Source: Chloranthus sessilifolius (lineage: Eukaryota > Streptophyta > Magnoliopsida > Chloranthales > Chloranthaceae). From it: 64,000 bases of DNA. The notes beneath the pieces were generated by a model, which was not told where the DNA came from, did no database searches, and saw nothing but the letters and a program-made list of their open reading frames with translations. The stretch lies in assembly GCA_021018995.1 (NCBI GenBank), contig CM037587.1:16493366-16557365 (forward strand), in the 5' to 3' direction. Positions 35,705 to 46,500 of this stretch are shown here, piece after piece. Made by a program: the position numbers and the translations under genes. The stretch's first letter is position 1. Each line of letters starts with the position of its first letter.

Positions 35705-35833
35705 GAAGTTTGTGGGTATCTTCACTGAAAACCCTCAGGAGACTTCATTCCTCCACTAGGGATCACCTAGGGGTTTAAAAGGCTTGATGGATATGCTAAA
35801 TGCATCTGTACTCCCTACAAAAGTGGCATTTAA
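35705..35833 (+). other. Conserved non-coding block before the PPT (E)
   Basis: It has the ordered boxes of 23439-23569 with very few changes: CACTGAAAACCCTCAGGAGA, CCACTAGGGATCACC, GGGGTTTAAAAGGC and CTCCCTACAAAAGTGGCATTTA. Confidence 0.6.
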
Positions 35834-35861
35834 TGTTTTAAATAAATGTTTTTAATTCTTA

Positions 35862-35899
35862 CTTTGCTCGAGGACTAGCAAAGATTAGGTTTGGGGGTG
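35862..35899 (+). other. PPT of element E with adjacent hairpin
   Basis: CTTTGCT and AGCAAAG pair perfectly around CGAGGACT (35862-35883). The PPT AGGTTTGGGGGTG is at 35887-35899, identical to A and B. Confidence 0.7.
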
Positions 35900-37870
35900 T
35901 GTTAATCAGTAAAAAATACCATTTTTCACCTCCTACCTTAACCTTTGATGGACCTTTGAGCTATCTAATAATATTTTTAAGTGTTATTTTATAGTTAGCA
36001 ATAATCTGTAGTGAAGTATAGCAAACTATGCATAAAAGGCCAAAAAAGAGGAAAAGAAAAGTCAACCTTTGACTGATGGAGAAACCTAATCATGGCAGTG
36101 GCTGCCATTAGCAGTAAAGGCTCACAAAGGATAGTTTGAGTAGTTCACAGTACCATCGAGTAGTGCTGAAGCTGAAGACAGTACCTATCGAGTAGTACCT
36201 GAAGCTACACTGAAGAATTTGAGTAGTGCCACACCCATCGAGTGGTGCAATGCACTCTGAACAACACCTGTCGAGCAATTCACTACACCTGTCAACTGGT
36301 ACATCGGCACCTGTCGAAAAGATACCTAAAGCCAACCAAATGAATGGTGAAATGCACCTATCGAGAACCTATTGAATGGCTTAAGTCTAAAGAAAAGAAC
36401 TTGCCAATAGGTACTTTGCACCTATTGGGAATACATCTCTCAAGCTCAGAACCTGTCGAAAGGTTTAAGCCTGAAGCCTGAACCTATCAGGAACTTGTCG
36501 ATAGGTACTCTAAACCTATCGAAGCACGATTTCTGAAGCCTCACTCCATCCGAGAACACATGATGCTTCAATCACTTGAGGCACATGTGCTAAAGCAATC
36601 TGTCAGCATTGGCAGGAATTTGTGGAACCCCAAAAGCAAAATGGAACTGATCTAACCAACTCACATGGGCTAAACTGATTCTAAACAGATTATGGAAAAT
36701 ACTTGGAGGAGAGTCAGCCACATCAGTAGGGCTCCAACATAATTGATTCCCTTCCGCTCTGATTGGCCAAAATACTAATCACATGGATTAGAATAAGCTG
36801 AATTAATTTCTCTCCTCTGATTGGTCAGGAATAAAAATACACAGATCAAGGCAAATGTATAAATAGCAGCCCTTGAGCTATGATTCAGGTATCTAGAAAA
36901 TAACATAGAAAATTGGAGAGAAAAATAGAGATAGAATTGTAGAGTTTTAGATCTAAAATTGTAATTTTTCCTTTTTCCTTTTTCTTCCCTCAGCTCAGCA
37001 CTTGCTGGCTGAGATATGGTGTAATAGATAGGAGTTCTGGATTTTGTTCTATAAAAAGGTTGTGAGAATTGAGAGATCTGTAATCTGCATTGGCGAGAGG
37101 CTTGAGGCAGATCATTGTAAGTACATTTTTGAATCAATGAAATGTTGTGTCTAATATTCCATTAGATCTATAATTTCCCTAATCAATTGCTTGTGGTTTT
37201 TATAGATCTGATGCACCTATGGATGCCTGAGCTTGTAACCTTGCATCCTTAGTGCCTGCAGTGGTTTTAATGTTTTGATCCCAATTCCCTTGACTGGATC
37301 TCTGGGATGACCTGTGACCATTCATTAGACAGATCACAATCCTGAGACTATTCCATATCAGTAGGATTGGTTTAGATTCTTTATCCTTGCATTTGGCTTG
37401 GAGCTGAGTGAAGGATTAATGTGGATATGATTTTTCTTTGCTTGATCAACCCATTTCTCAGTACAAAATCTCTGTCCTTATTTCATTACTTCTCACCATT
37501 TGCATTTTATTTAGATCCATTTCCATCTCTCCTAAACCCTTTCTGTAGTATAGATCTGTTCCTTTTCTATTTTAGTTTAGCTTTGTGACACAAAAACTCC
37601 CTTCCTTTACCTTGCTTTCTAGTCTAGGTTAGTGATGCCAGATCTATAGCAAGATCTGGAGATCTACTATTCACCGTAGGGTTCTTAGATCAATTTTCCC
37701 TGTGGGACAAACTCTTACTTTAAAGCTTGCTACAACATCCCTAGATTATTACAGGACTAAGTTTATTTTTGTGTTGTGTGATCCTTCCTTTGTTTTGATT
37801 TGATTTGTTTTCTTTATATTATTTCATCACCTTCATAAACACACACACGCACATAGCTAAATCTACAACA
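35900..37870 (+). repeat. 3' LTR of element E
   Basis: It starts TGTTAATCAGTA after the PPT and ends AAATCTACAACA, like the ATTACAACA end of the C LTR. TATAAATA lies at 36858-36865. At 36135-36560 there is a cluster of TATCGAGTAGTACC, CTGTCGAGCAATTC and TTGTCGATAGGTAC-type words. GAGCTTGTAACC, the hairpin at 37309-37335 (arms GACCTGT and ACAGATC, one mismatch) and CCCTGTGGGACAAACTC follow in the order seen in C. Only this copy is in the window. A short CA run lies at 37840-37852. Confidence 0.8.
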
Positions 37871-38327
37871 ATAGCTGCTCTCTGGCAGACGTGTCAATCG
37901 ATGCATATGTATGATTTGGAGCAGGGGAATTTGATTTTGACTTCTCCAGAGTATGAAGCTTGGTTACTATTTGAGGGGCCTTCTGTCCATTGCATGGATC
38001 AGGTAGAGAGTAGTGATATAGGGGGACCTTGGCCGAAGAAGGAGTCGATGCTTCGAACCCAAATTGAGCTGCTGATAGATGAGAAGCGGGTCTTGTGTGA
38101 TTGTTTAGGAAAAGAGCAGGTTAGCTGATGTTGCAGAAGCAAGAGCCGTTGTTGCCGAGTTTGAGGTCCTTCGTTTGAAAGGAGCCCTAGATGATGCTCT
38201 TAGTGCTACTGATGCTTCTCGGAAGCAGTATAAGAGCCTTCATGGTCGTTGGATGACCGATCGAGATGTTCAGGAGGATGCTCTATGTGCAGAGATTCAT
38301 GCCTTGAAGCGCAAGTTGGGTCGTTGA
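37871..38327 (+). pseudogene. Coiled-coil ORF fragment, antisense to element D
   Basis: The first frame is open from the LTR edge to about 38119 (SPEYEAWLLFEGPSVHC, PWPKKESMLRTQIELLIDEK); the second runs to TGA at 38325-38327 (LADVAEARAVVAEFEVL, DALCAEIHALKRKLGR). It reads as an alpha-helical, probably coiled C-terminal region. The 5' part is cut by the LTR of E. It lies just beyond the truncated integrase end of element D, on the opposite strand. Grande and related Tat elements carry an antisense ORF between pol and the 3' LTR, so this may be that ORF. It could also be the end of an Athila-type third ORF, because a hairpin follows it. Confidence 0.45.
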
Positions 38328-38372
38328 CCTAGACCTGCATATACTTTTTGCATAGATCAAAATACCATAGAA

Positions 38373-38392
38373 AGGGGGCATAAGTGCCCCCT
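38373..38392 (+). other. Perfect 8-base hairpin after the coiled-coil ORF
   Basis: AGGGGGCA and TGCCCCCT pair around TAAG, 46 bases after the stop. The shape is that of the post-ORF hairpins in B, C and E, but the loop differs and no G-run tract of the PPT type follows; GGAGGGAGGG at 38403 is part of the integrase sequence of D. Confidence 0.45.
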
Positions 38393-39240
38393 GATAGATT
38401 ACGGAGGGAGGGTACTTCAACCTCAACTGGCAGCACCGCCTCGGTTCCATACACAAGGGAGAACGGTGTTGCCCCTGTAGCAGTATGGATTGACATTCGA
38501 TAGGCCCATCATGCGAAAGGTAGGTGACAACCATCTTCTCAAGGATGCAGATGGCTGTCTTGTTAGCAGCTTCAACGACTACGTTGGTTTGTGGCCGGTA
38601 TGGTGACGAGCGATGATGTTTAATTTTGTATTGCTCGCAGAAGGCTCTTATGCGCTTGTTCGCAAAGTTGGTGCCATTATCCATGATGATGTCTTTGGGC
38701 ACGCTAAATCGGCAAACAATATTATTCTTAATGAATTTGTTGACATGATTTGTCGTGATGTTCTTATATGATGCTACCTCTACCCACTTGGTGAAGTATT
38801 CAATAGCGATGAGGATGAACTGATGCCCATTCGATGCTTTCGGATTGATCTTTCCGACAACGTCAAGGCCTCATGTGGTGAATGGCCAAGGAGTGGTCAT
38901 GCTATGTAGATCTATGGCTGGAGCATGTATCAGACTGGAGTATTCTTGGCATTTGTAACACTTCTAAATGTGCTTGCAATAGTTAGTTTTCATTGTAGTC
39001 CAGAAATATCCTTGCTGTAGGATCTTCTTAGAGAGCATGTGCCCATTGACATGGGCGCCGCATATTCCCTGGTAGATTTCTTTCATGATGTTGGCTGCCT
39101 CACCCTTAGTAAGGTATCTAAGTAATATATTGTTATATGATTGCCTGTAGAGGCACTCGCCGCAGATGACATAGTTTGCTGCTAAATGTTGGATGGTCTG
39201 CCTGTCCGTCTTGAATGTACCTTCAGGTAAAGCTCAAGTT
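38393..39240 (-). pseudogene. Integrase of element D, truncated
   Basis: On the minus strand the zinc site reads ICGAHVNGH and CKHI.KCYKC (about 39060-38960). The core has D in GLDVVGKI near 38870, D in IIMDNGTNF near 38690 and E in VVVEAANKT near 38590. After a frameshift near 38500, [19 protein letters not shown] and PSLRNLS are the usual Tat sequence, and the family similarity stops there. The remaining C-terminal part, normally over 100 residues, is absent. Integrase inserts the DNA copy into the genome. Confidence 0.8.
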
Positions 39241-39379
39241 TTGAGGAAATTCTTCATATTTGAGAACCATAGGGGCTTGCCATCTGACATTGGGGGTTCC
39301 TTAATTTGGAGGCAAAAAGCAAGCTCATTCCTCTGTTTGATCATGATCGGCTTCGTCTCGATGCCATATGAAATTTTGA

Positions 39380-39800
39380 CCATTGATGCCAATGTTGCTA
39401 GTGCATTGACAAAACGATTTCTTGCTTGCGAGACATAGGAGAAGGTAACATCATTGAAGTATGCTATCAGATCTTTGAGGTGCTCATGATATGGGATTAA
39501 CTTCTCATCCTCCATCTTCTAATCTCCATTTGTTTGACATATGGTCAACTGTGAATCACCAAACACCCTGAGGTGGGTTACGTTCAGGTCCAAAGTGACC
39601 TGTAGGCCAACTACACAGGCTTCATTCAGCCATGTTAATAGTGCAGGGGAAATGGAGTTTGATGGAGACTGGTACGTGAGATCTATTTGGTGAAATCATA
39701 ATAGCACGGACTCCATGACCTTCAGCATTTGCTGCATCGTCGAAGTGCATTTCCCAGGACTCCTCTACTGTATCATCCTCTAGCATTAACAAGATGTCCT
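39380..39800 (-). pseudogene. Second RNase H domain of element D
   Basis: Minus-strand reading gives EMHFDDAANAEGHGV near 39750, ISPNRSHVPVSI, NMAE near 39640, DEKLIPYHEHLKDLI near 39490 and RNRFVNALATLASM near 39400. This extra domain of the Tat/Ogre branch is thought to have been acquired independently of the first. Two stops and a frame change lie between NMAE and DEKL. Confidence 0.75.
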
Positions 39801-40355
39801 AATCTAAAAACTTAGTCCTTAAAGGTTCGTAGTCAGGTAGGAGATTCTTGGTAAGATGATCAATGAGTGCTTGCCCCTTGATCGATGTCTAAGTGACATA
39901 TGTGATATCGAATTCAGATAGGAGAAGTTGCCAACGTGCAGTTCGGTCAACGAGACCTGGCTTTTCAAATAAGTACTTCAACGGATCCATTCTTGCTAGG
40001 AGTATAACGGCTTGAGATAACAAGTAGTGACGGAGCCTCTATGTAGCCCATACGAGAGCTAGGCATGCTTTCCCTAGGAGAGAATAGCGTGTCTCATAAT
40101 CAGTGAATTTCTTACTCAGGTAGTAGATGGCTTGCTCTCTTCTTTCTGTCTCATCATGCTATCCTAAGACGCATACCATCGAAACTTCTGTTGTGGAGCG
40201 GTACATTAAGAGTGGTCTCCTATGTTCGGGTGGTACCAACACTGGCTAGTTGAGAAGCTAGCCCTTGATTTTATCAAATGCTGCTTGACAGTCGTCATTC
40301 CATTCGACAGGTGAATCTTTTCTCAGTAATTTGAAAATCGGCGTGCAGATAGGAG
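39801..40355 (-). pseudogene. First RNase H domain of element D
   Basis: The minus strand gives AIYYLSKKFTDYETRYS near 40140-40090, ALVWAT then RLRHYLLSQAV near 40050-40010, DPLKYLFEKPGLVDRTARW near 39990-39935 and SEFDITYVT near 39915. Four or five stops are present, again mainly at expected Trp, Gln or Arg codons. Confidence 0.7.
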
Positions 40356-41617
40356 TTAATTGTGCAATGAAATAATTGATACTAAGAAGCCTCTGACCTC
40401 TTTCTCGATAGATGGTAGTGGCATTTCGACGATCACTTTTACCTTGACCGGGTTAACCTCAATGCCTCTTCTATTGACGATGAAGCCTAGCAGCTTTCCT
40501 GACATGGCACCAAATGCACATTTTCGAGGGTTCAGACAGAACCTATATTTTCTCAACCTCTCAAATAACTTTTGGAGGTTTATCAGATGATCACCTCTCT
40601 CTGGTGACTTGGCAATCATGTCGTCAACATAAACTTCAATTTCTCGATGCATTATGTCATGGAAGAGTGCTGTCATCGCCCTCTGGTATGTCACCCCAAC
40701 ATTCTTTAACCCGACTGGCATGACACGATAACAGAAAGTTCCCCATGGGGTGATGAAAGCTATCTTCTCTCGGTCTGCTTTCGCCATCTTGATCTAATTG
40801 TATCCAAAGAATCCATCCATGCATGAGAGCATCCCATGCCTAGCAGTATTATCGACCAAGATATCGATGTGTGGCAACAAGGGAAGTCAACTTTTGGGCT
40901 CGCCTTTTTCAAGTTTCTGAAGTCAATGCATATGTGGACCTTTCTATATTTCTTCGGTACTAGGATGATGTTGGCTAGTCATTACAGGTATTTGGAGACC
41001 ATGAGATACCCTACGTCGTACTGCTTGATGACTTCATCTTTTACTTTCAACATCCAATCTGGCTTGAGGCGTCTCAACTTCTGCTTGACTGGCTTAACAT
41101 CTGGATAAAGTGGTAGCTCATGCTCGACCAAATAGGTATCCAAACCAGGCATGCCCTCGTATGACCAAGCGAAGACACCTTCGTATGACCGAAGGAAGTC
41201 AATCATGCTCTTTCTTTCTTCGAGAGACAGTGACGTTTTGATTTTGGTGATTCTAGGAACCTCCTCAGTACCTAGATTGACATCCTCTGTCTCTTCGACA
41301 ATTGGCGTAGGGCCATGCTCAAAATTGGCGTAATGCTTAAGGAGTTCATTGGGAAGCTCCTCGATGGAGATTTCCTCATCCTGACTAGTGACTCCTACCT
41401 CTTCTTGTATTTCTATAGGGAAGGGATCGATTCCACGTGGGACGAGTTTTTCAATTAAGACATTATTTTCTCTTATTTTCTTGGGAATTTTGAAAGGTAA
41501 TTTTTTAAAATTATTTTGTATTTCTTTAATTTTTTTGAAAATTTTCTTTTCCTCGAAAATGGGCCCTTGACAAAGCGGGTCCCTATATATATATGGTATT
41601 GCCTGCCAAGGGCTCAC
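40356..41617 (-). pseudogene. Reverse transcriptase of element D
   Basis: The N-terminal linker (41617-41200) is acidic. LEERKSMIDFLRSYEGVFAW near 41240-41180 and MPGLDTYLVEHELPLYPDVK near 41150-41100 lead into the palm. CIDFRNLKKASPK, then ITPWGTFCYRVMPVGLKN near 40760-40700 and the intact catalytic box YVDDMIAKS near 40640-40610 follow; CAFGAMSGKLLGFIV is near 40510. A stop at 40983 and another near 40790 split it. The YVDD box is the Tat-type form. Confidence 0.85.
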
Positions 41618-42181
41618 CTCACTTTTTATAGGTTATTTTTTTTTGAAAAGTGGGCGCTGAACTTGCAGCCATTTACTGCTTCTAGAGTTTGGGGCACAGT
41701 CACCCAATTTCTTACCAATGGGGCCACCCCTTTACCTAGTCGGATGGAGGAGGCTGATTGAGATGACTTTTGGGAGTCCGCCTCCATCATGTTGACCCCC
41801 TGAGCTCGTCTGGGCCCTGGCCTCAAATGTCAACATGGTTTTGTGGTGGTTTACCATAGGGGGAGATTGCACAGGTATGGGAAACTCTTCCTCAAAAAAG
41901 GACAGAGAGGCTAGGTCTATTTCAAAATTGGGACGGATGATTTGGGGATTGGTAGGGTGGACCGGGGCTGCTGGCTTGTGTGGGTTCAGTTGCGCTGCCC
42001 CATTCTGATCAATTTTTACAATCTCAGCATTCACGAAGGTATTCCGGAGGTGAGGTCTAGAACAAGATTCCTCCTCTAAGTCTATTCCCTTGGCTTTTGC
42101 TGCAGTAATGGTTCGTGCCTTTTCCTTAGCCTCTCAGACTTCTTCTTCGGTGGGCTTGTAACCTAACCCAAATCTAACCTA

Positions 42182-42460
42182 CTATCCGCCCTTGGCTTTG
42201 ACTGGCTCCTTCCTGCCTTGCAGATGAGGTCCCAGCCCTTTACTTTTCTGATAGCCCCATTTTTGGAGCATGGCTACAACTGTGATCATTCTACCACTGG
42301 TCTTTGAGGCGATCCTTTTGAGGGGCTCTAGGTTTACTCCTGACACATCGTATTCGAAGCTATGGAGGTTTGTGTCTACGGTCGTGTGTGGCACATCTAG
42401 TACTTTGGGGTTCTCGATACTGTGGGTAGCTTTTTCTCTTTCTTGCTCCCCCTCACCCAT
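42182..42460 (-). pseudogene. G-patch domain of element D
   Basis: Between protease and reverse transcriptase the minus strand encodes MLQKWGYQKSKGLGPHLQG near 42275-42215. This has the spacing of a G-patch (hydrophobic-x2-GY..G.GLG..-x-G). G-patches bind RNA or activate DEAH helicases; in betaretroviruses one follows the protease and helps reverse transcription. The segment ends KEPVKAKGG before a stop. The linker at 41618-42181 has Pro- and Ser-rich reading frames without clear family motifs. Confidence 0.6.
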
Positions 42461-42475
42461 AATAGTGATGATCTT

Positions 42476-42913
42476 CTACTTAGACACAAATCTAAGCTTT
42501 TGGTGTAGAGTTGAAGGTATTGCCCTGACCTCATGTAACCAAGGACGTCCTAAGAGCAGATTGAATGTGGATTTGATGTCCATTACCTGAAAAGGTATGA
42601 CAAAGGTCATTGGCCCAATCATGAGCTCAAGATCAACTTCTCTGATTATTTCTCTTCTCGTATTATCAAATCCTCTGGCGCTTATTCTTGTTGGCCTTAA
42701 CATGGAAGGATCCACCCCTATCTTAGTAGTAGTTCTCAAAGGGCATACATTTAAGGCAGACCCGTTGTTGATTAACACCAATGGGATGACCAAGTTTCCA
42801 ACTTCTACAGTGATGTTGAGGGGTTTGGAATGATTATTTCCTTTCTTTGATAGATCGGCATCAGAAAAAGAGATGGCATTGGGAGCCAACGCCTGCCCAC
42901 TTATCTGTCCCAC
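42476..42913 (-). pseudogene. Protease of element D, catalytic Asp changed
   Basis: The open stretch has KPLNITVEVGNLVIPLVLI near 42820-42770, then NNGSALNVCPL where the family has DNGSALNVCP: the catalytic Asp is Asn. LLGRPWLHEVRAIPSTLHQK near 42550-42500 is the usual end. Retropepsins cut Gag-Pol as dimers and need this Asp, so the product would be inactive. A GAC/GAT to AAC/AAT change fits C-to-T decay. Confidence 0.8.
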
Positions 42914-45900
42914 TTTATCGGGGCTTACTTAGATAGATACATGTGCATTTTTTAATGCCCCCATCAAGTTTTGAAAATGAAGAGGGGATGTCATTAATAG
43001 ATCTCAGACTGTGATATGGGCTAACATTCTCTTCAGCTGGGTTTCTAGTATGTGTTCTCGGCCCATTTTCTCGAACGGGTTCACCGCAGTAGTTTCCTTC
43101 TTTCCTTCCAACCGAACTAGTATTGGTACTTTTGGTTGTTTGGATATTTTTCCTGACCTAGTGATGAAATTTACTGCCCCTTCTCTTCTGCTACTGGCAT
43201 TGATATTTGTCTTATCATAATTGAGCGGAACTTAATGAGGATTGTAAGTTAGTCCTAGGATCTGAAATGGAGTGAACAGATTGGAATGGGCCGGTAACAC
43301 TTGGTTAACCTCTGTAAGAGATGGAGAGGTGGAGAAGGTGGGCCAAATGAGGTTGTTGAGGGTGGTGGATGACTGTATCGGGGGTAATGTGATAGGGGTA
43401 GGCCATTGATAATTGAGCGGTGCCGGAGGAGGACATGGGGAAAAATTGGCCACTTGATAATTGGTGGGGGCTGCTGTGTATGGTTGATAGGAATTGATTT
43501 GGACATAGTTGAGGGGAGCGGAGCGGTTGATGGGAGATACACCCTGAGATCTAAGGGTTTCGCTTGTGGTGTGGGGTTGGAAAAGTAATCAACCAAATTT
43601 AGAGGCTCAATCACTCCAATACTTTTATCTTCCTGATCTCTTTACCTTGGCACTATAAAATCTTCCTAAGTGTAGATATACTCTGAAGGGTCAAACTCCT
43701 TGTCGTCCTCCTCTATCATGCTGACAGTTGCCCTTGGGCTTGCCCCACTTGGGAGATGTAGTGGTAATGACACCTGATATATATTGGCATGCTGGTTGGC
43801 CTTGGGAAGTGCTAGAGGAATGATCTTACCGGCCTCTATGAAGTCTTGTATTGCATGTTTCAAGGGGAAACAATGATCAGTTGGGTGGCCCGGCCCTTGG
43901 TAGAAGTTGCACTGTGTGTTGGGGTCGTAATTTCTCAGGATCAGATTTGGTGGGAGCCGTGGCTGGAGTGTCGTGACCAAACCCTTTTCAATTAACAAAG
44001 GTAAAAAAATATTTAGTGACTACCCCAAGGGTGTGAAAGCTCGATCAAAATGGGCCTTTCTCTGCTCTGGGGTCATCTATGCCCCCTGTCCATTTTCGAT
44101 TCTCTACATCGGCTCGCTTTGGGTTGGGGCTGGCTGGGCTGCCCTAAACTGGAATGGGGTTATGCTGGTACTGGGTTGTGTATTGATGACCATTTGTACA
44201 TCTGCCTCAGCTCTTCTTTCATTCCTCTGATCAGTGAACCTCCGGACCCCGCTATTCATAGTTTTGTTCAACCGCCCTTCTCGTATCGCATCTTCACACT
44301 GATTGGCATTTCTCACCAAGTCAGCAGAGGTGGACTGCTATTGATATATCAGAAAGTCTGAGATGATTGGTAGAGTATTTTTTGAGATCATCTCGATTTG
44401 TTCATCATCAGGTATCCTATTTCTAATCTGAGCCGCCAATGCTCTCCATCGACCGAGATAATCACTGAACGCTTTATCAATCTTCTGCTTTAATCGGGCT
44501 AGATCGTAATTACGGGGTTTAATGTCTATATTGTAGACATATTGCTCCTAGAATAGGTGGGTCAGATCCTTCCATGTTTTAATCATGAAAGGTTCTAACG
44601 AAGTGAACCACCTCAAAGTCGGGCCTGTAAGGCTCTTCTGAAATACCTTTATGAGCAAACACTCATCTCCTCCGTACTGGCACATGTCCTCGCAGTAGGA
44701 CTTGAGATGCGCAGTGGGGTTGCCTGTGCCATTATATTTGTCGAAGATTAGCACTTTGAATTTTGGGGGTAAGGGAACTTCTGAAAACAAGCGTAGGTCC
44801 GAAAAGTTCGTGGCATGGATCTCAGCTCCACCTATCTTCATCAGCTGCTTTTAGATCTTGTCCATTTGCTCTTTCAACAGCTATGATTCTTTGGACGGTG
44901 GGGCCGTTCTTTCAACAGGTGGCCTCCATTCACTTTAGGCTACCAGTGGGTTAGTGAATACGGGTGGTCGGGGGTTGAAGCTAGTGAGTGCCCCTGCATA
45001 AGCCTCACTATTTTTGATCTCATCTTCCTCATACTGTGGGTCCACATATGGTGGGTTGAGGGTGAGATTTTCCTGTTGGTGCATAGTAGGTTGGATGGGT
45101 GCCGGTAGGGCCATTGCACATGGGAGAAATTCTGATGAGTAGCTTGTGGGTGATGGGGTGAGTGAATGGCAGATTTTAGGCTGGTGCCTGATGGGGCCAT
45201 TGTGTTTGGAGAAATCCTTGGCTATGGGTTTGAGAGGCATGGGGATGGGTGAACCAAGCTTGGCTAACGGTATGGGATGGATTCCCATATTGGGTTGCGC
45301 GCGATATATGTGGATAATTGGGGCCCATACCGGGTTGGGTGATTGGTTGAGATGGGTTTATTTGAGGAGCGATGGGGGTCTGTTGGGTATAGGTGAAGGT
45401 GGGATACTATGAGAAAGATGGAGGATTTGAAAATGGGGCTCTCGAGTTTTGGCCTTGGTGGGTTTGGGCCATTGGGCCTCAGTGGGCTTGGGTCATTGGG
45501 CCTAGATGGGCTTGGGCCATTGGGCCTTGGTGGACTTGGGCCAATGGGCCTTAGTTGGTTTGGGTCATTAGGCCTTGGTCGGCTTGTGCCATTGGGACTT
45601 GGTGGGCTTAGGCCATTGGGCCTTGGTGGGCTTGGGCCATTGGGCCTTGAGGCATACTCAAATGGGTCAACATTTGGTGGGGGTCTTGAATGGTATGAAT
45701 AATGGGGGGTTGATTAGGATTTTGGGGGAATGATGTATGGAGATTTTGAAGTGTGTGGGATGGGTTTAGAAATGAGTGGGATGGATGGGGGAGATTGTTT
45801 TGAGAAGCCTTCCAGATTGTGTAGGCCATGATCATTTCATCCATCATGGCCATTGGATTGGGTGAGGTGGTGGATGTAAATGGTGCATCCGATGGGAGGG

Positions 45901-46500
45901 AAATATGGGGCATGGATTGGATGGGTGTGCGGGAAAAATTGGGCATGACCTGGGTAAAATCGGGCATGACTAGGGTAGATGGAGAGATATGTGGTGGATT
46001 TGAAAAAATGGGCATGGTATGTGTGGATGTGGAAAAATGGGGCATGGCTTGGGTGAAATTTGGATTTTGGGAAGGTATGGTTGGATGGGGTATGGTTTGA
46101 GAAAATGGTGTGGAATGAGGTGTTGGATTCTGGGGAAATACGGGGAAATTGGGTATGTTAGATGTGGAGGGGGGATTCGGAATGGCTATGGGGGAGGAAA
46201 GGGATAGACTTTGAGGGGATGTGCAGGGTGTAGGTGGAAATATTGGGGCACCGAAGGTTCTGGTGACGGTAAATGGGGCTTGGGTGAACGGGATGGAGGT
46301 AGGAATCTCCCATGTATGGGAATGGGTTGGGGAGTGTGGCGGGGATGAATCGGGATCGACATAAGTTGGATCAACCGCCCACGACATGGCTTGGTGGCGG
46401 GTTGGATACGGATGCCTCGGGTGGGGCCTGTAAAGTTTTCTCCTTTTCCCCCTACGGGATGACGGAGGGTAAGACGATGCCGTTGTGCTGGCACCACAAG
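42914..46500 (-). pseudogene. gag of element D
   Basis: The N-terminal half (about 46500-45000) is Pro/Ser/Thr/His-rich and includes a 24-base coding minisatellite. The core reads PPKFKVLIFDKYNGTGNP near 44765-44715, HLKSYCEDMCQYGG, LRWFTSLEPFMIKTWKDL near 44610-44555, ALAAQIRNRIPDD near 44440-44400, and then a zinc-knuckle-like CNFYQGPGHPTDHCFPLKH near 43920-43860. A second Pro-rich part precedes protease. Stops occur at several places. The core and knuckle agree with Tat/Ogre Gag; the start codon is uncertain. Confidence 0.75.
45447..45652 (-). repeat. 24-base minisatellite inside gag of D
   Basis: At least eight units start at 24-base steps, marked by ATTGGG or its variants at 45471, 45495, 45519, 45543, 45567, 45591, 45615 and 45639. 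On the minus strand each unit encodes eight residues of the type GPMAQAHQ. The plus-strand reading (Gly-Leu repeats) is an artefact. Confidence 0.75.

Larger units (their letters stand above)
31720..37870 (+). mobile_element. Athila-type element E, 3' half
   Basis: It contains a third ORF lacking its N terminus, the long non-coding 3' region, a PPT and a 3' LTR. No gag, pol or 5' LTR of this element was found. The left edge falls inside the third ORF near 31720, where the sequence changes to the GT-rich region, which indicates a deletion or recombination. Its LTR is related to those of A and C by its first 60 bases but has its own palindromic word. Confidence 0.75.

Noticed and set aside
45409..45702. 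Plus-strand Gly-Leu repeat protein of 97 codons
   Set aside because: It is the reverse reading of the 24-base minisatellite in gag of D, whose minus-strand frame fits the Tat gag context.
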